A stretch of 64,000 bases of DNA from Gracilibacillus orientalis (GCF_900114645.1 NZ_FOTR01000002.1:372001-436000); one strand, 5' to 3'; positions 7,917 to 16,684 are shown, counted from the first letter of the stretch. Numbers and translations are program-made. Notes: generated by a model from the sequence alone, not told the origin.

Positions 7917-7950
7917 AGTAATATACAGAATAAGAAAATCTATATGACTA

Positions 7951-8037
7951 CCAATTCCACTTCCCTACGCTAGTTTTAACTAGATCAGGTTCAAAGGGTC
8001 GAATTCCTCTCTCAGCATCTACATGCTCCCCTAGTCG
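7951..8037 (-). promoter_or_regulatory. TPP (THI-box) riboswitch
   Basis: The minus strand shows the aptamer landmarks in order: ACTAGGGGAGC, GCTGAGAG, GACCCTTTGAACCTGATC, and GCGTAGGGAAGTGG. These are the conserved pyrimidine- and pyrophosphate-sensing parts of the TPP aptamer. It precedes a terminator and tenA. Confidence 0.95.
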
Positions 8038-8065
8038 AATGATTGAGTTATTTAGTTTCAGTTTT

Positions 8066-8094
8066 AGTATACTAGCAAATATTTGGAAAATCAA
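8066..8094 (-). promoter_or_regulatory. SigA-type promoter of the tenA operon
   Basis: TTGATT (8094-8089), a 17-bp spacer and TATACT (8071-8066), about 30 bases upstream of the riboswitch aptamer. Confidence 0.65.
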
Positions 8095-8148
8095 ATACAG
8101 CAAAGCATAGTTAATATACAGAGATCTACTCTGCTTGAATCAAAAAAA

Positions 8149-8337
8149 TTACTTCTCCGTTAGGTAATACCTTGCCATAGAATAAAATATTGTTCCAAAA
8201 AGAAATAACATAACTATGATCCAGCTTGCAATGCCTGCATAATCTCCGTTAAAAATAAATTCACTTGTTAAATTAACAAACACTATTATCACCATTACAA
8301 TATAGAGATTTCTTAAATATTTCATTTTGAAACTCAT
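8149..8337 (-). CDS. Small membrane protein coupled to a DinB-family gene
   Basis: A 62-residue protein with two likely membrane helices (about residues 11-28 and 36-54) and a basic N-terminus. No family is recognised. Its ATG overlaps the stop of the upstream DinB-like gene (ATGA), and AAAGG lies just upstream, which supports translational coupling and a real gene. Function is unknown. Confidence 0.6.
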   Translation of the reverse strand: MSFKMKYLRNLYIVMVIIVFVNLTSEFIFNGDYAGIASWIIVMLFLFGTIFYSMARYYLTEK

Positions 8338-8834
8338 CCTTTCTCTGATGATTTCCCTAAAAACGCTTCTATCTGCTCTTTATGATGGTTATCATGCCAA
8401 ACGAAAGCACTTATATAATTAAAAAGTGAATGAGGATAGCCTGAGTATTGGTCTATCTTTTCGCCATTTAAGGAAAACGTAGCGAAAAACTCTTCCTCTG
8501 ATTTTTCTTTTAGTGCTAGAATTAATTGACTCCTTGCCTCGGTCTGCTCTCTTATTAATTGTTCTTTTGTAACACCGGATAGAGCATATTCGGAAGCAGG
8601 TTGATTGATGACTTCAAATCTAACACTTTCAATATTTGCTCCAGAAGTCATTTTGGGTATTACATCTTGTAACATGTAACGGTCCCAATAGATAATATGG
8701 CTAATAATTTCTGCTGAGGACCATTTTCCTTTTTTAATAGGTTCAAAAAGTAGGTTATCCTCTACTTTCATTAAAGACTGAACCCACTTACTAAACTGCG
8801 CAAAATTCTGTATGACTTGTTCTGTTTTCTCCAT
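8334..8834 (-). CDS. DinB-family protein
   Basis: A 166-residue four-helix-bundle protein of the DinB/YfiT superfamily. The usual three metal-ligand His positions are present: HIIYWDRYM near residue 47 and WHDNHHKEQI near 147-151. Members include thiol-dependent transferases using bacillithiol, but many have no assigned reaction. The ATG at 8834 is preferred to that at 8840 because AAGGAG is seven bases from it and too close to the first. It is followed by an overlapping small membrane protein gene. Confidence 0.78.
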   Translation of the reverse strand: MEKTEQVIQNFAQFSKWVQSLMKVEDNLLFEPIKKGKWSSAEIISHIIYWDRYMLQDVIPKMTSGANIESVRFEVINQPASEYALSGVTKEQLIREQTEARSQLILALKEKSEEEFFATFSLNGEKIDQYSGYPHSLFNYISAFVWHDNHHKEQIEAFLGKSSEKG

Positions 8835-8967
8835 GTACATTCTCCTTTTTTATCACATTCATATTCACAGCCAAGATGTCCTTCCTATAATACATCGTTA
8901 TATCTTCTATTATAGCAATTACAGGGGATATTTGGTAATTTATCTTATCGTCCCCAAAAACTATTAT

Positions 8968-8999
8968 TTTTGTTCGTACATATTTTTAAAGCGTTTCCA
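8968..8999 (+). promoter_or_regulatory. Candidate AraR-like site and cre site upstream of the GH43 gene
   Basis: TTTTGTTCGTACATAT (8968-8983) matches the Bacillus AraR consensus ATTTGTACGTACAAAT at 13 of 16 positions. TTAAAGCGTTTCCA (8986-8999) matches the catabolite-response element at 12 of 14. The rest of the 390-base gap before the GH43 gene shows no coding sequence. Confidence 0.4.
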
Positions 9000-9151
9000 A
9001 TAAAACCATACCAATATAATATATTTATCAAGAAACCAAAGAAGTAAGGAACACTTTAAAAACTATCTATTGCAGTGTTTTAATCTAGTACACAACTAAC
9101 AGATCCCTTGTAATTAACAACATTAATTAAACAACTTTTCAGATTATTCAT

Positions 9152-9180
9152 TTGACACTTATACGTATAAGTAGTATTAT
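9152..9180 (+). promoter_or_regulatory. GH43 operon promoter with palindromic operator
   Basis: TTGACA (9152-9157), a 17-bp spacer and TATTAT (9175-9180). The spacer is filled by a perfect 16-base palindrome, ACTTATACGTATAAGT (9157-9172), which resembles GntR/AraR-type operators. A repressor bound there would block RNA polymerase. Confidence 0.75.
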
Positions 9181-9221
9181 TCCTTAATGTGAGTTAGAAA
9201 ACATTAATGAGAGGTGTACAT

Positions 9222-10205
9222 ATGCAAAAAGAAATTATGAATCCAATCGTATTACAACGCGCTGATCCTTTTGTGTATAAACATTCGGACGGTTATTACT
9301 ATTTTACAGGGTCTCACCCTATATATGATCGCATCGTACTTAGGAGAGCAAAAACATTAAATGACTTGAATGATGCAGAAGAAGTTGCTATTTGGTGGAA
9401 ACATGAAAGCGGTCCATTAAGTGAACTGATTTGGGCACCTGAAATTCATCGCGCCAATGGTAAATGGTATATTTATTTCGCTGCAGCACCTGATACAAAT
9501 ATTGATGATGATACATTCAATCACAGAATGTACGTTCTTGAAAATGCATCAGAAAATCCAATGGAAGGAAATTGGATTGAAAAAGGTGAAGTCAAAACAG
9601 GAATGTCAACGTTCGCATTAGATGCCACAATCTTCTTCCATAATGATGAGCAGTATTACGTATGGGCACAACAAGATTTAAATATTAAAGGGCATTCAAA
9701 TCTATATATTGCAAAGATGGAGAACCCTTGGACATTAAAAACAAAACCAGTGATGCTAACCAAACCTGAACTTTCATGGGAAATTAAAGGATTTTGGGTA
9801 AATGAAGGTCCTGCAGTTTTAATAAAGAATGAAAAGGTGTTCATAACCTATTCTGGAAGTGCTACTGGCGTAGACTATTGTATGGGAATATTGACTGCAA
9901 ATGAAAATGACGATCTTTTGAATCCGAATTCATGGACAAAAAGCCAAGAACCTGTTTTCCAAAGTTGTTCCGAAAACAAGCAATATGGGCCGGGTCATAA
10001 CTGTTTTACAGAATCTGAAGACGGAAAAGATACGATTTTAGTTTATCACGCACGCAACTATACTCATTTGGTTGGAGATCCGCTCTATGAACCAAATCGT
10101 CAAGCTAGAGCACAAAAAATCGAGTGGAATGAAAAAGGAAATCCTGTTTTCGGTAAACCAGTTCCAGATGAAAGATGGACACCGCAAACACCAGAAGTTT
10201 TATAA
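9222..10205 (+). CDS. GH43 alpha-L-arabinofuranosidase-type glycosidase
   Basis: A 327-residue five-bladed beta-propeller glycoside hydrolase of family 43, without a signal peptide, so cytoplasmic. The catalytic triad is visible: base Asp in RADPFV (about residue 15), pKa-modulating Asp in LDATIF and acid Glu in NEGPAV. Members remove L-arabinose or D-xylose from plant oligosaccharides; the AraR-like operator favours arabinose. The ATG at 9222 has AGAGGTG upstream. It forms a two-gene operon with a LacY-type symporter 18 bases downstream, suggesting import followed by intracellular trimming. Confidence 0.88.
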   Translation: MQKEIMNPIVLQRADPFVYKHSDGYYYFTGSHPIYDRIVLRRAKTLNDLNDAEEVAIWWKHESGPLSELIWAPEIHRANGKWYIYFAAAPDTNIDDDTFNHRMYVLENASENPMEGNWIEKGEVKTGMSTFALDATIFFHNDEQYYVWAQQDLNIKGHSNLYIAKMENPWTLKTKPVMLTKPELSWEIKGFWVNEGPAVLIKNEKVFITYSGSATGVDYCMGILTANENDDLLNPNSWTKSQEPVFQSCSENKQYGPGHNCFTESEDGKDTILVYHARNYTHLVGDPLYEPNRQARAQKIEWNEKGNPVFGKPVPDERWTPQTPEVL

Positions 10206-10223
10206 TAAAAGGAGTAGACAACA

Positions 10224-11480
10224 ATGAATAATGTAAAACAGCTAAAATTTTGGAATTTTGGGGGAATGTATTATTTCTATTTCATGATATGGGCGCTCAT
10301 ATTCGCCTTTTTACCTTTTTGGTTAAATAAAACAGCTCAACTTGATACGAGTGTTTCCGGTTTAGTATTCTCCGCTATGGCGATAACTGCTCTAGTTTTG
10401 GAACCGATTTATGGAGTCATTCAGGATAAACTAGGACTGAAGAAATATTTATTTGGTTTTGTTGTTTTATGTCTTTTATTTATTGGACCATTTGTTCAGT
10501 TTGCTTTTATCCCCTTACTGCAAATTAATGCAATCTTTGGTGCAATTGTTGGTGGGGCATATCTTAGTTTGTGTTTAAATGGCGGTGTCGGTGTCGTAGA
10601 GGCATATATTGAGCGTTCCACACGTGAAAACAATTATGAATATGGGCATGTGCGTTTGTTCGGTTCACTTGCAGGTGGTACCGCAGCTTTTATCGGCGGT
10701 ATTATGTTTGTTAAAAACCCTTATAGTATTTTTTGGGCTTGTACGATATCTGCGATTATACTTGGTGTTCTTTTATGGACTCTTCGCGTAAAGAAAGAGG
10801 ATAAGACTACAGATCAAGCATCAGAAACAACAGAAGAAGAAGAAACACCTGTAACGAAAGAAAATATTATCAACGTATTTAAAAATCGAAGCTTTTGGGG
10901 ATTTTGTATTATGATGATCGGTATTGCAACCATGTTTGATGTTTTCGATCAACAGTTCCCAAATTATTTTGCAAGCTTTTTCAATGATTCATCTAGAGGT
11001 GAGCTCGTTTTCAGCCGAATAGCTTCTGTACAAGTATTCCTTGAAGCTGGATTTATGATTTTAGCGCCATGGTTTATCAATAAAATTGGTGCTAAAAATG
11101 GTCTAATTCTAGCTGGGATAGTATTGTTTATCCGTGTAATAGGATCAGCATTCTTCACGGAAATTTGGATGTTAGCAACCTGGAGACTACTAGCGGCTAT
11201 TGAGATGCCATTAATGCTCGTTTCTATTATGAAATATATTACTAGTGTATTTGATGTACGTTTATCAGCTACCGTATATATGCTTGGATTTAATTTTGCA
11301 AAACAGATCGGTATCTCTATCTTCTCAGTTGTAATGGGTTACTTATACAATCTTGTTGGTTTTCAACAAGGCTATGTCGTATTATCGTTCATTATTTTAG
11401 CTTTTGTTATTATTGGAGCAATGATCATGAGAAGTGAGAAACATACTACAGACAATACAAAAAATCTAACTGCTGCCTAG
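10224..11480 (+). CDS. LacY-family oligosaccharide:H+ symporter
   Basis: A 418-residue, 12-helix permease of the oligosaccharide:H+ symporter branch of the major facilitators. The residues equivalent to LacY Glu126 and Arg144 appear as VEAYIERS and YGHVRLFGS, which bind the sugar. A long acidic loop (about residues 193-212, EETEE-rich) separates the two halves. AAAGGAG precedes the ATG. It is cotranscribed with the GH43 gene and probably imports short arabino-oligosaccharides; that substrate is inferred from the neighbour and the operator. Confidence 0.87.
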   Translation: MNNVKQLKFWNFGGMYYFYFMIWALIFAFLPFWLNKTAQLDTSVSGLVFSAMAITALVLEPIYGVIQDKLGLKKYLFGFVVLCLLFIGPFVQFAFIPLLQINAIFGAIVGGAYLSLCLNGGVGVVEAYIERSTRENNYEYGHVRLFGSLAGGTAAFIGGIMFVKNPYSIFWACTISAIILGVLLWTLRVKKEDKTTDQASETTEEEETPVTKENIINVFKNRSFWGFCIMMIGIATMFDVFDQQFPNYFASFFNDSSRGELVFSRIASVQVFLEAGFMILAPWFINKIGAKNGLILAGIVLFIRVIGSAFFTEIWMLATWRLLAAIEMPLMLVSIMKYITSVFDVRLSATVYMLGFNFAKQIGISIFSVVMGYLYNLVGFQQGYVVLSFIILAFVIIGAMIMRSEKHTTDNTKNLTAA

Positions 11481-11515
11481 CAATCAGATTTGACGAACAT
11501 TATCTAAAACAAAAG

Positions 11516-11550
11516 TGCCAGACCACCTATTTTTTTAGGTTTGTCTGGCA
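11516..11550 (+). terminator. Hairpin after the GH43-symporter operon
   Basis: TGCCAGAC (11516-11523) pairs with GTCTGGCA (11543-11550), extended by ACCTA/TAGGT. The loop is T-rich, but the downstream U tract is poor, so termination strength is uncertain. Confidence 0.6.
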
Positions 11551-11591
11551 TATCTACTTTAAACTACTTTTGGTGAAGTTCATAAATTTTA

Positions 11592-11777
11592 TCAGTATTT
11601 GTTCACCTTTCTTAAACCCCCTAAAGTATTTAATAGCAAATGCGCTGCAATTAAAGTTAAAAGAAATGCAATCATAGGTTCTTGCGTTCCCAATACAAAA
11701 GTCAAAGAAAAGAACAACAGTGTAGACAAACTAAAAAGAACGATAATATATACTAAAATACTAACAAAAGCAATCAT
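11592..11777 (-). CDS. Small two-helix membrane protein, unknown
   Basis: A 61-residue hydrophobic protein with helices at about residues 3-28 and 35-52 and a basic end (LRKVNKY). AAGGAG and GGGGG lie upstream of the ATG at 11777. No family is recognised. It is convergent with the symporter gene. Confidence 0.5.
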   Translation of the reverse strand: MIAFVSILVYIIVLFSLSTLLFFSLTFVLGTQEPMIAFLLTLIAAHLLLNTLGGLRKVNKY

Positions 11778-12046
11778 ACTTTCCCCCACTCCTTACCTTT
11801 ATGACAACTTCTGTTTATTTTAACATAATACCCCATAAAAATTGTGATACTCTTATTTAATGATAGTTGCCAGTAGTTCATTAAAAACTCATCTGAGGTT
11901 AACTCAACTAGAAACTATCTATCTAAAATTGATTGCTTTTCAGTAGATTACATGATATCCTGTATTTTTTGACGAAGTATGTCGACACAAAGCCTACCAT
12001 TTAGCTTTTATATGACATTCCACATAATAAATAACGGAGGTTTAGT

Positions 12047-13366
12047 ATGTCATCACGTAATTCAGTAAGTGTCATCACAGTAGGTTTTATGTTATTTGCT
12101 CTGTTTTTTGGGGCAGGAAATCTCATTTTCCCACCACAATTAGGACAAGCTGCAGGAGAAAATCTATTTTTAGCAAACCTTGGTTTTATCATTACTGGCG
12201 TCGGATTGCCGGTACTTGCTGTCTTAGCTCTAGGCATTTCAGGCAAAAGTAATTTACAATCACTGGCAAGTCAAATTCATCCATTGTACGGTCTCATTTT
12301 TACTGTTGCACTGTATTTAACAATTGGTCCGTTATTTGCATTGCCAAGAACAAATACAGTTGCTTATGAGATGGGGATTATGCCGTTTTTGGAGGATAAA
12401 TCAAGCAATTGGTCACTGCTTATCTTTACTATTATTTTCTTTGGTTTATCTTTATATTTCTCGTTACAATCTAAAAAGCTCGTAGATATTATTGGTAAAA
12501 TACTAACACCACTACTGTTAATTGTTATTGCGTTATTAATCTTAGCAGCCTTCTTTAATCCCATTGGTACTATTCAAGAACCAACTCAAGCCTATATGGC
12601 AAACAGTTTCTTCAAAGGGTTTCAAGAAGGGTATTTAACAATGGATGTATTGGCGGCGTTTGTTTTTGGGATTATCATTATTAATACCATGAAAGACCAA
12701 GGCTCCATATCAAAAAAAGAACTTCTGGTTTCTACAATGAAAGCTGCACTTATTGCAGCATTACTTTTAGCTATTGTCTACTCTTCCCTTGCCTATCTTG
12801 GAGCAATCAGTGTAAATGGCATTGGATATATGGATAATGGCGGTGCGATTTTAGCGGCAACATCTGCATTCTATTTTGGAGCATACGGGAAAATAATTCT
12901 TGGATTTATTGTGGTAGCTGCATGTTTAACTACCAGTATCGGGTTAATTACAGCCTGTGCGTCCTACTTTAATAAAATTGTGCCAAATGTCTCCTATAAA
13001 ATATGGGCGATAATTTTCACATTGTTTAGTGCGGTCATTTCAAACTTTGGGTTATCTACAATTATCGAATTTTCTGTGCCAGTCTTATCTATGCTTTATC
13101 CACTGGCAATGTGCTTAATGGTTTTAACCTTCTTGCATCCTCTTTTCAAAGGAAGAAAAGAAGTATATCAACTAAGTATTCTATTCACATTTATTATAGC
13201 CTTATTTGATGGACTGAATGCAGCAGGTATAAACATACAAGTTCTGAACGAATTCTTTACTGCTGTACTTCCTTTATATACTGTTGGATTAGGTTGGATT
13301 GTTCCAGCAATTGTGGGTGGTATTCTCGGTCTTGTATTAAGTTTCATAAAAAAAGACGCTTTATAG
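12047..13366 (+). CDS. brnQ: Branched-chain amino acid:cation symporter (BrnQ)
   Basis: A 439-residue, 12-helix LIVCS-family carrier that imports leucine, isoleucine and valine with Na+ or H+. The N-terminal FMLFALFFGAGNLIFPP signature is diagnostic, followed by LTIGPLFALPRTN. Length matches the family. GGAGG precedes the ATG. It stands alone, with a very strong terminator behind it. The upstream 220 bases may hold regulatory sites, but no T-box was seen. Confidence 0.93.
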   Translation: MSSRNSVSVITVGFMLFALFFGAGNLIFPPQLGQAAGENLFLANLGFIITGVGLPVLAVLALGISGKSNLQSLASQIHPLYGLIFTVALYLTIGPLFALPRTNTVAYEMGIMPFLEDKSSNWSLLIFTIIFFGLSLYFSLQSKKLVDIIGKILTPLLLIVIALLILAAFFNPIGTIQEPTQAYMANSFFKGFQEGYLTMDVLAAFVFGIIIINTMKDQGSISKKELLVSTMKAALIAALLLAIVYSSLAYLGAISVNGIGYMDNGGAILAATSAFYFGAYGKIILGFIVVAACLTTSIGLITACASYFNKIVPNVSYKIWAIIFTLFSAVISNFGLSTIIEFSVPVLSMLYPLAMCLMVLTFLHPLFKGRKEVYQLSILFTFIIALFDGLNAAGINIQVLNEFFTAVLPLYTVGLGWIVPAIVGGILGLVLSFIKKDAL

Positions 13367-13399
13367 TGCCATTCAAAGAGGTGAGACACCTAACATTTT

Positions 13400-13458
13400 A
13401 AAAAAAGTGCCTGTCACTTGTAGCGAGTAAAATCGCTTAGGTGACAGGCACTTTTTTT
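13400..13458 (+). terminator. Strong bidirectional terminator
   Basis: Perfect 18-bp stem: seven A and GTGCCTGTCAC (13400-13417) against GTGACAGGCAC and seven T (13441-13458). It serves brnQ and the converging yteJ-sppA operon. Confidence 0.9.
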
Positions 13459-13466
13459 ATATATGA

Positions 13467-13931
13467 TTATTCTTCAATCACAACTCGTGTATTACCAATC
13501 ATGTCATGAATACCTTGCTTCTGTGTCGTAAATGCAACAAACAGGTACAAAAATACGGCGATAAAAAACACGCGGTGAATGAACCTTCCGACTACCTCTC
13601 GAAAGATTAGATCACTCCACCTAAGTGATTTACTATCCGCACGAATAACTCTTAAACCAAAAATCATTTTACCTAATGTCTGATTAAAGAACTTGGTCAT
13701 CAACAAAAAGTACAGATAAAAAACAATAGAACCAATAATCCCTGTAACTGTCCAATATCCAAATTCCATACTAAAACCATCATTCATAAATTTAAATGGC
13801 AAAAGCAAGATGCCGTTAATACTGAATACAATAATTAAGTCAACGAGGTATGCCCAAAATCGCATCCAAAATCCTGCATATCGCTTTTTCGTTGTTGTTG
13901 TTGAAGGATATTTCATTTGTTCTTCAGTCAT
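13467..13931 (-). CDS. yteJ: RDD-family membrane protein (YteJ-like)
   Basis: A 154-residue protein with an RDD domain: three membrane helices, with an Arg/Asp pair in the first (GFWMRFWAYLVDLIIV) and a conserved QTLGKMIFGLRVI loop. It lies 12 bases downstream of sppA, as yteJ does in Bacillus subtilis, where the pair is linked to resistance to membrane-active peptides. AAGGAGGTG precedes the ATG. Confidence 0.87.
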   Translation of the reverse strand: MTEEQMKYPSTTTTKKRYAGFWMRFWAYLVDLIIVFSINGILLLPFKFMNDGFSMEFGYWTVTGIIGSIVFYLYFLLMTKFFNQTLGKMIFGLRVIRADSKSLRWSDLIFREVVGRFIHRVFFIAVFLYLFVAFTTQKQGIHDMIGNTRVVIEE

Positions 13932-13943
13932 TCCGACACCTCC

Positions 13944-14945
13944 TTATTGTGAATAGAGATACATGGCACGCGGCGCATTATTTTCTCGTAGCAAATCTTT
14001 GATACCAATTAAGTCTGATTCTGAGCCAAACATACTTTGAACAGATCCGCCAATCCACTTATTAATGTTCATGCCAGGTTCATATTCAATGACTTGAGCA
14101 TTTCCTAGTTCCTGGTCTTCCCTCATCATTTCTATCGTATCATCCAACGAACCAAGTTCATCAACGAGTTCAACCTCCTGGGCTTGCGCACCTGTATATA
14201 CTCGACCATCACCTAATTCACGTACACGGTCCTCTGACATGTCCCTGCCATCCACAATAACTTCAACAAAATCAGCATACATATCATCAATCATTGCTTG
14301 TAGTATCTCTCGTTCATCATCTGTCATTTTACGCGACATGGACATGATATCCTTATATTCACCACTCTTGATCGTGTTAAAGTCGATACCCTGTTCATCA
14401 GCAAATTCAGCAAAATTGAAGCTTTCCATAATCACACCGATAGAACCAGTCAATGTGGCATTATGCGCAACAATTTTATCAGCTGGCGCCGCAATATAAT
14501 ATCCACCTGATGCAGCGGTATTGCCCATTGATACATAGATTGGTTTTTCGTATTTCTCTTGAATTTCCAATATCTTATCATGAATTTGATCACTTTCTAC
14601 TACTCCACCACCTGGTGTATTAACACGTAAGATAATACCGTTGACTCGATTATCTTCACCAGCTTTGTCGAGCATATCTAAAAAGCGTTGATGATTATAG
14701 GAATTGGTATTAAATACCGTGCTTGGTGTTGTGTCTTGAATAACCCCATCTAAATGAAGTACTGCAATTTTATTGGCACTTGATCCCTTCTCAACCACTT
14801 TTTCACCGAATTTATCTTCCGGATCTTGAAAATTAAACATGCTTTCAAAATCAGTAGTTGCCACGCTTGATAAAACCTGAAAACCAATGGAAGCTAAGAA
14901 AAGTACCGCTGCAACAATCAATGCGATCCAACGCTTTTGATTCAT
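13944..14945 (-). CDS. sppA: Signal peptide peptidase SppA
   Basis: A 333-residue membrane-anchored serine protease with a Ser/Lys dyad that degrades released signal peptides. An N-terminal helix (about residues 5-25) precedes the S49 domain. The nucleophile Ser is in NTAASGGYYIA, followed by TGSIGVI and the Lys in IKSGEYKDIMS. The ATG at 14945 is chosen because GGAGG lies eight bases upstream; an upstream in-frame start at 15011 has none. It is the first gene of the operon with yteJ. Confidence 0.92.
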   Translation of the reverse strand: MNQKRWIALIVAAVLFLASIGFQVLSSVATTDFESMFNFQDPEDKFGEKVVEKGSSANKIAVLHLDGVIQDTTPSTVFNTNSYNHQRFLDMLDKAGEDNRVNGIILRVNTPGGGVVESDQIHDKILEIQEKYEKPIYVSMGNTAASGGYYIAAPADKIVAHNATLTGSIGVIMESFNFAEFADEQGIDFNTIKSGEYKDIMSMSRKMTDDEREILQAMIDDMYADFVEVIVDGRDMSEDRVRELGDGRVYTGAQAQEVELVDELGSLDDTIEMMREDQELGNAQVIEYEPGMNINKWIGGSVQSMFGSESDLIGIKDLLRENNAPRAMYLYSQ

Positions 14946-15180
14946 ATGTATTTCCTCCTTTTTCTTTTCCTCTTCTAGATGATTACGTTTGTTACTCCAT
15001 AGATGTTTCACTAATAACTACATTTTCACTTATATATGATATTTTAAAGTTGATGAATTATACATTGAGTATACCTAAAGCTCCATAGCGATGGATCGTT
15101 TGTGCCTATAAAGCGTAACTCTCAAGCACTTAAGCTAAGCAGAAGTACTCGAATTAGAAATTTGATGTTCGTGTTTATTG

Positions 15181-15315
15181 TTCCTTGGAAAAGTATCATT
15201 CTTCCTTGGAAAAATGGGTATTTCCAAGGAACAGCAGCACATTTCCAAGGAAGAGAAAGATAATTCCAAGGAAGCGGAGCACTTTTCCAAGGAAGAGAAC
15301 GGGAATTCCAAGGAA
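15181..15315 (+). repeat. Array of seven TTCC(AA/TT)GGAA cores with 21-bp period
   Basis: Seven 10-base cores begin at 15181, 15202, 15222, 15243, 15264, 15285 and 15306, so spacing is 21, 20, 21, 21, 21 and 21. The first two read TTCCTTGGAA and the last five its reverse complement TTCCAAGGAA. The 11-base spacers differ from each other. Both strands are open for part of it, but only because the unit is about seven codons; no ribosome binding site or known protein was found. It sits in a 650-base gap upstream of sppA that otherwise shows no gene. Confidence 0.88.
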
Positions 15316-15563
15316 GAAGTAACAAACAAAAAAATCCTGTTCAGATGAGAAAGAGTATTTAGATATTCCAAACTAATTAGTTATTATTATATATTCTGCC
15401 TATTTACGCTCGATAACCAACTAAATCAATGGTAAGCACATTATAACGTTCTTCTCGTTAAGGAATGACTGAATCCTAAATTTGTTGGCAATAAGCTCCA
15501 AGCAAATATTATTACTTAGAAAGGTATAATTTTTTAAAAGCAATCAACAATATAAAATGAGAA

Positions 15564-15582
15564 GACGATTAGCACCGTGATA
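15564..15582 (+). repeat. 19-bp exact match to the tail of the 22.45-kb repeat
   Basis: GACGATTAGCACCGTGATA occurs here and at 22487-22505 without a mismatch. Here it lies just before the ribosome binding site of the YndM-like gene and lacks the hairpin half. Confidence 0.6.
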
Positions 15583-15602
15583 GACAGAAAGGAGGAATAC
15601 TT

Positions 15603-16043
15603 ATGAAGCATTTTAGAGCTTTGTTGATAAAGTTTTTAGCTACTCTAGGTCTTCTATATCTTATTCTTGGATTAATGTATGAAATGACCTTCGGAGAAGT
15701 TTTACTGTTAACTGCAGTGTTAGGAATAGCTGCTTATCTTATCGGTGACATGCTTATACTGCCAAGAACAAATAATGCGGTAGCAACAGTTGCAGACTTT
15801 TTCTTAGCATGGATGATTATTTATTGGTTTGCTGATGGTATGACTGTAGCTGATAATGTTTTTACCGCTTCTTTGATTGCTGCAATAGGAGTAGGTTTGT
15901 TTGAAACGTTCTTCCATCGCTATTTGGCTAATCAGACTTTGCCTAATGACACCGACAGCCCCGCAAATAGAAATCTTCAATACCAGACAGAAATATCGGA
16001 TGAATTAGGAGAAAGACGATCTAAAAATAATAAAGATGAATAA
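15603..16043 (+). CDS. DUF2512 / YndM-family membrane protein
   Basis: A 146-residue protein with four membrane helices in the first 110 residues and a polar, charged tail of about 35. The pattern (KFLATLGLLYLILG, GDMLILPRTNNAVATVADF) is that of the YndM group common in Bacillaceae, whose function is unknown. AAAGGAGG precedes the ATG. A terminator hairpin follows at 16070. Confidence 0.78.
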   Translation: MKHFRALLIKFLATLGLLYLILGLMYEMTFGEVLLLTAVLGIAAYLIGDMLILPRTNNAVATVADFFLAWMIIYWFADGMTVADNVFTASLIAAIGVGLFETFFHRYLANQTLPNDTDSPANRNLQYQTEISDELGERRSKNNKDE

Positions 16044-16069
16044 ATTTTGTAAACATAAACCTGAAGTTG

Positions 16070-16108
16070 AACTGCACATCAATTGACCGACAATGTGTGC
16101 AGTTTTCT
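16070..16108 (+). terminator. Terminator of the YndM-like gene
   Basis: AACTGCACA (16070-16078) pairs with TGTGCAGTT (16096-16104), followed by TTCTCT. Confidence 0.65.
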
Positions 16109-16229
16109 CTATATTAGTTTTTATAGCTTTTGAAAGTGGAAGTAGAGAAATGGAATACGTTGCTTCTCCCCTTTTTAATGGCCTACACATTATTCTTATG
16201 TAAGAGCCACTGCAGGTTATTGATCCTAT

Positions 16230-16264
16230 AAAAAAAGTTTGGATAGTGGAAACCAAACTTTTTT
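16230..16264 (-). terminator. Terminator of the coiled-coil protein gene
   Basis: Twelve-bp stem AAAAAAGTTTGG (16231-16242) / CCAAACTTTTTT (16253-16264). It ends just before the stop of the minus-strand gene at 16271 and has U tracts in both directions. Confidence 0.8.
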
Positions 16265-16270
16265 CTATAT

Positions 16271-16684
16271 TCATAAACTTAATTCCTTAACTGTTATGGC
16301 TTGAGATTGCTTATTCGTTTTACAATTCTCAAACTCTTCTTCTTTGACTAAATCTATTCTCATTGCAGCTTCTAGTTTTTCAGTATCTGGTTGTTTTACC
16401 AGCAAGATAAAATCTTCTAAATTTAATTCCTCTAACTTTTGTACCGTCATCTCATCATCGTAGTACACAGAAGAGCGAATCACACGCTGTGCCTTATATT
16501 TCCCTTGTTTCACTTCACCTTTTTGTTCTTTTCCAAAAGTTTCATCCAGGTAGTGGTGAATTTGCTTTTTAATTTGATTCATTTCTTTCTCTAATTCTTT
16601 TTTCTCGATATTTAATTCATAGTATTTCTTTAATATATCCTCTGATAGTTCAAAGGATTGTTCCATATCAAATGCATCTGTCAT
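16271..16684 (-). CDS. Coiled-coil protein, unknown function
   Basis: A 137-residue, highly charged soluble protein. Residues about 15-50 (KKYYELNIEKKELEKEMNQI) form a predicted coiled coil, followed by a basic beta segment (KQGKYKAQRVIRSS) and an acidic helix. No family is recognised, although the layout resembles small phage or recombination accessory proteins. Three ATG codons stand in a row; the last, at 16684, is best spaced from GGGGGG. Confidence 0.55.
   Translation of the reverse strand: MTDAFDMEQSFELSEDILKKYYELNIEKKELEKEMNQIKKQIHHYLDETFGKEQKGEVKQGKYKAQRVIRSSVYYDDEMTVQKLEELNLEDFILLVKQPDTEKLEAAMRIDLVKEEEFENCKTNKQSQAITVKELSL

Noticed and set aside
11935-11949. Possible CodY box before brnQ
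   Set aside because: Only 11 of 15 consensus positions match, which AT-rich DNA gives often by chance.
15135-15371. Open frames on the minus strand reading as heptad-like Ser-Leu-Glu or Leu-Pro-Trp repeats
   Set aside because: They come from the 21-bp repeat array, which keeps frame by having seven codons per unit. There is no ribosome binding site and the spacers are unrelated in sequence.
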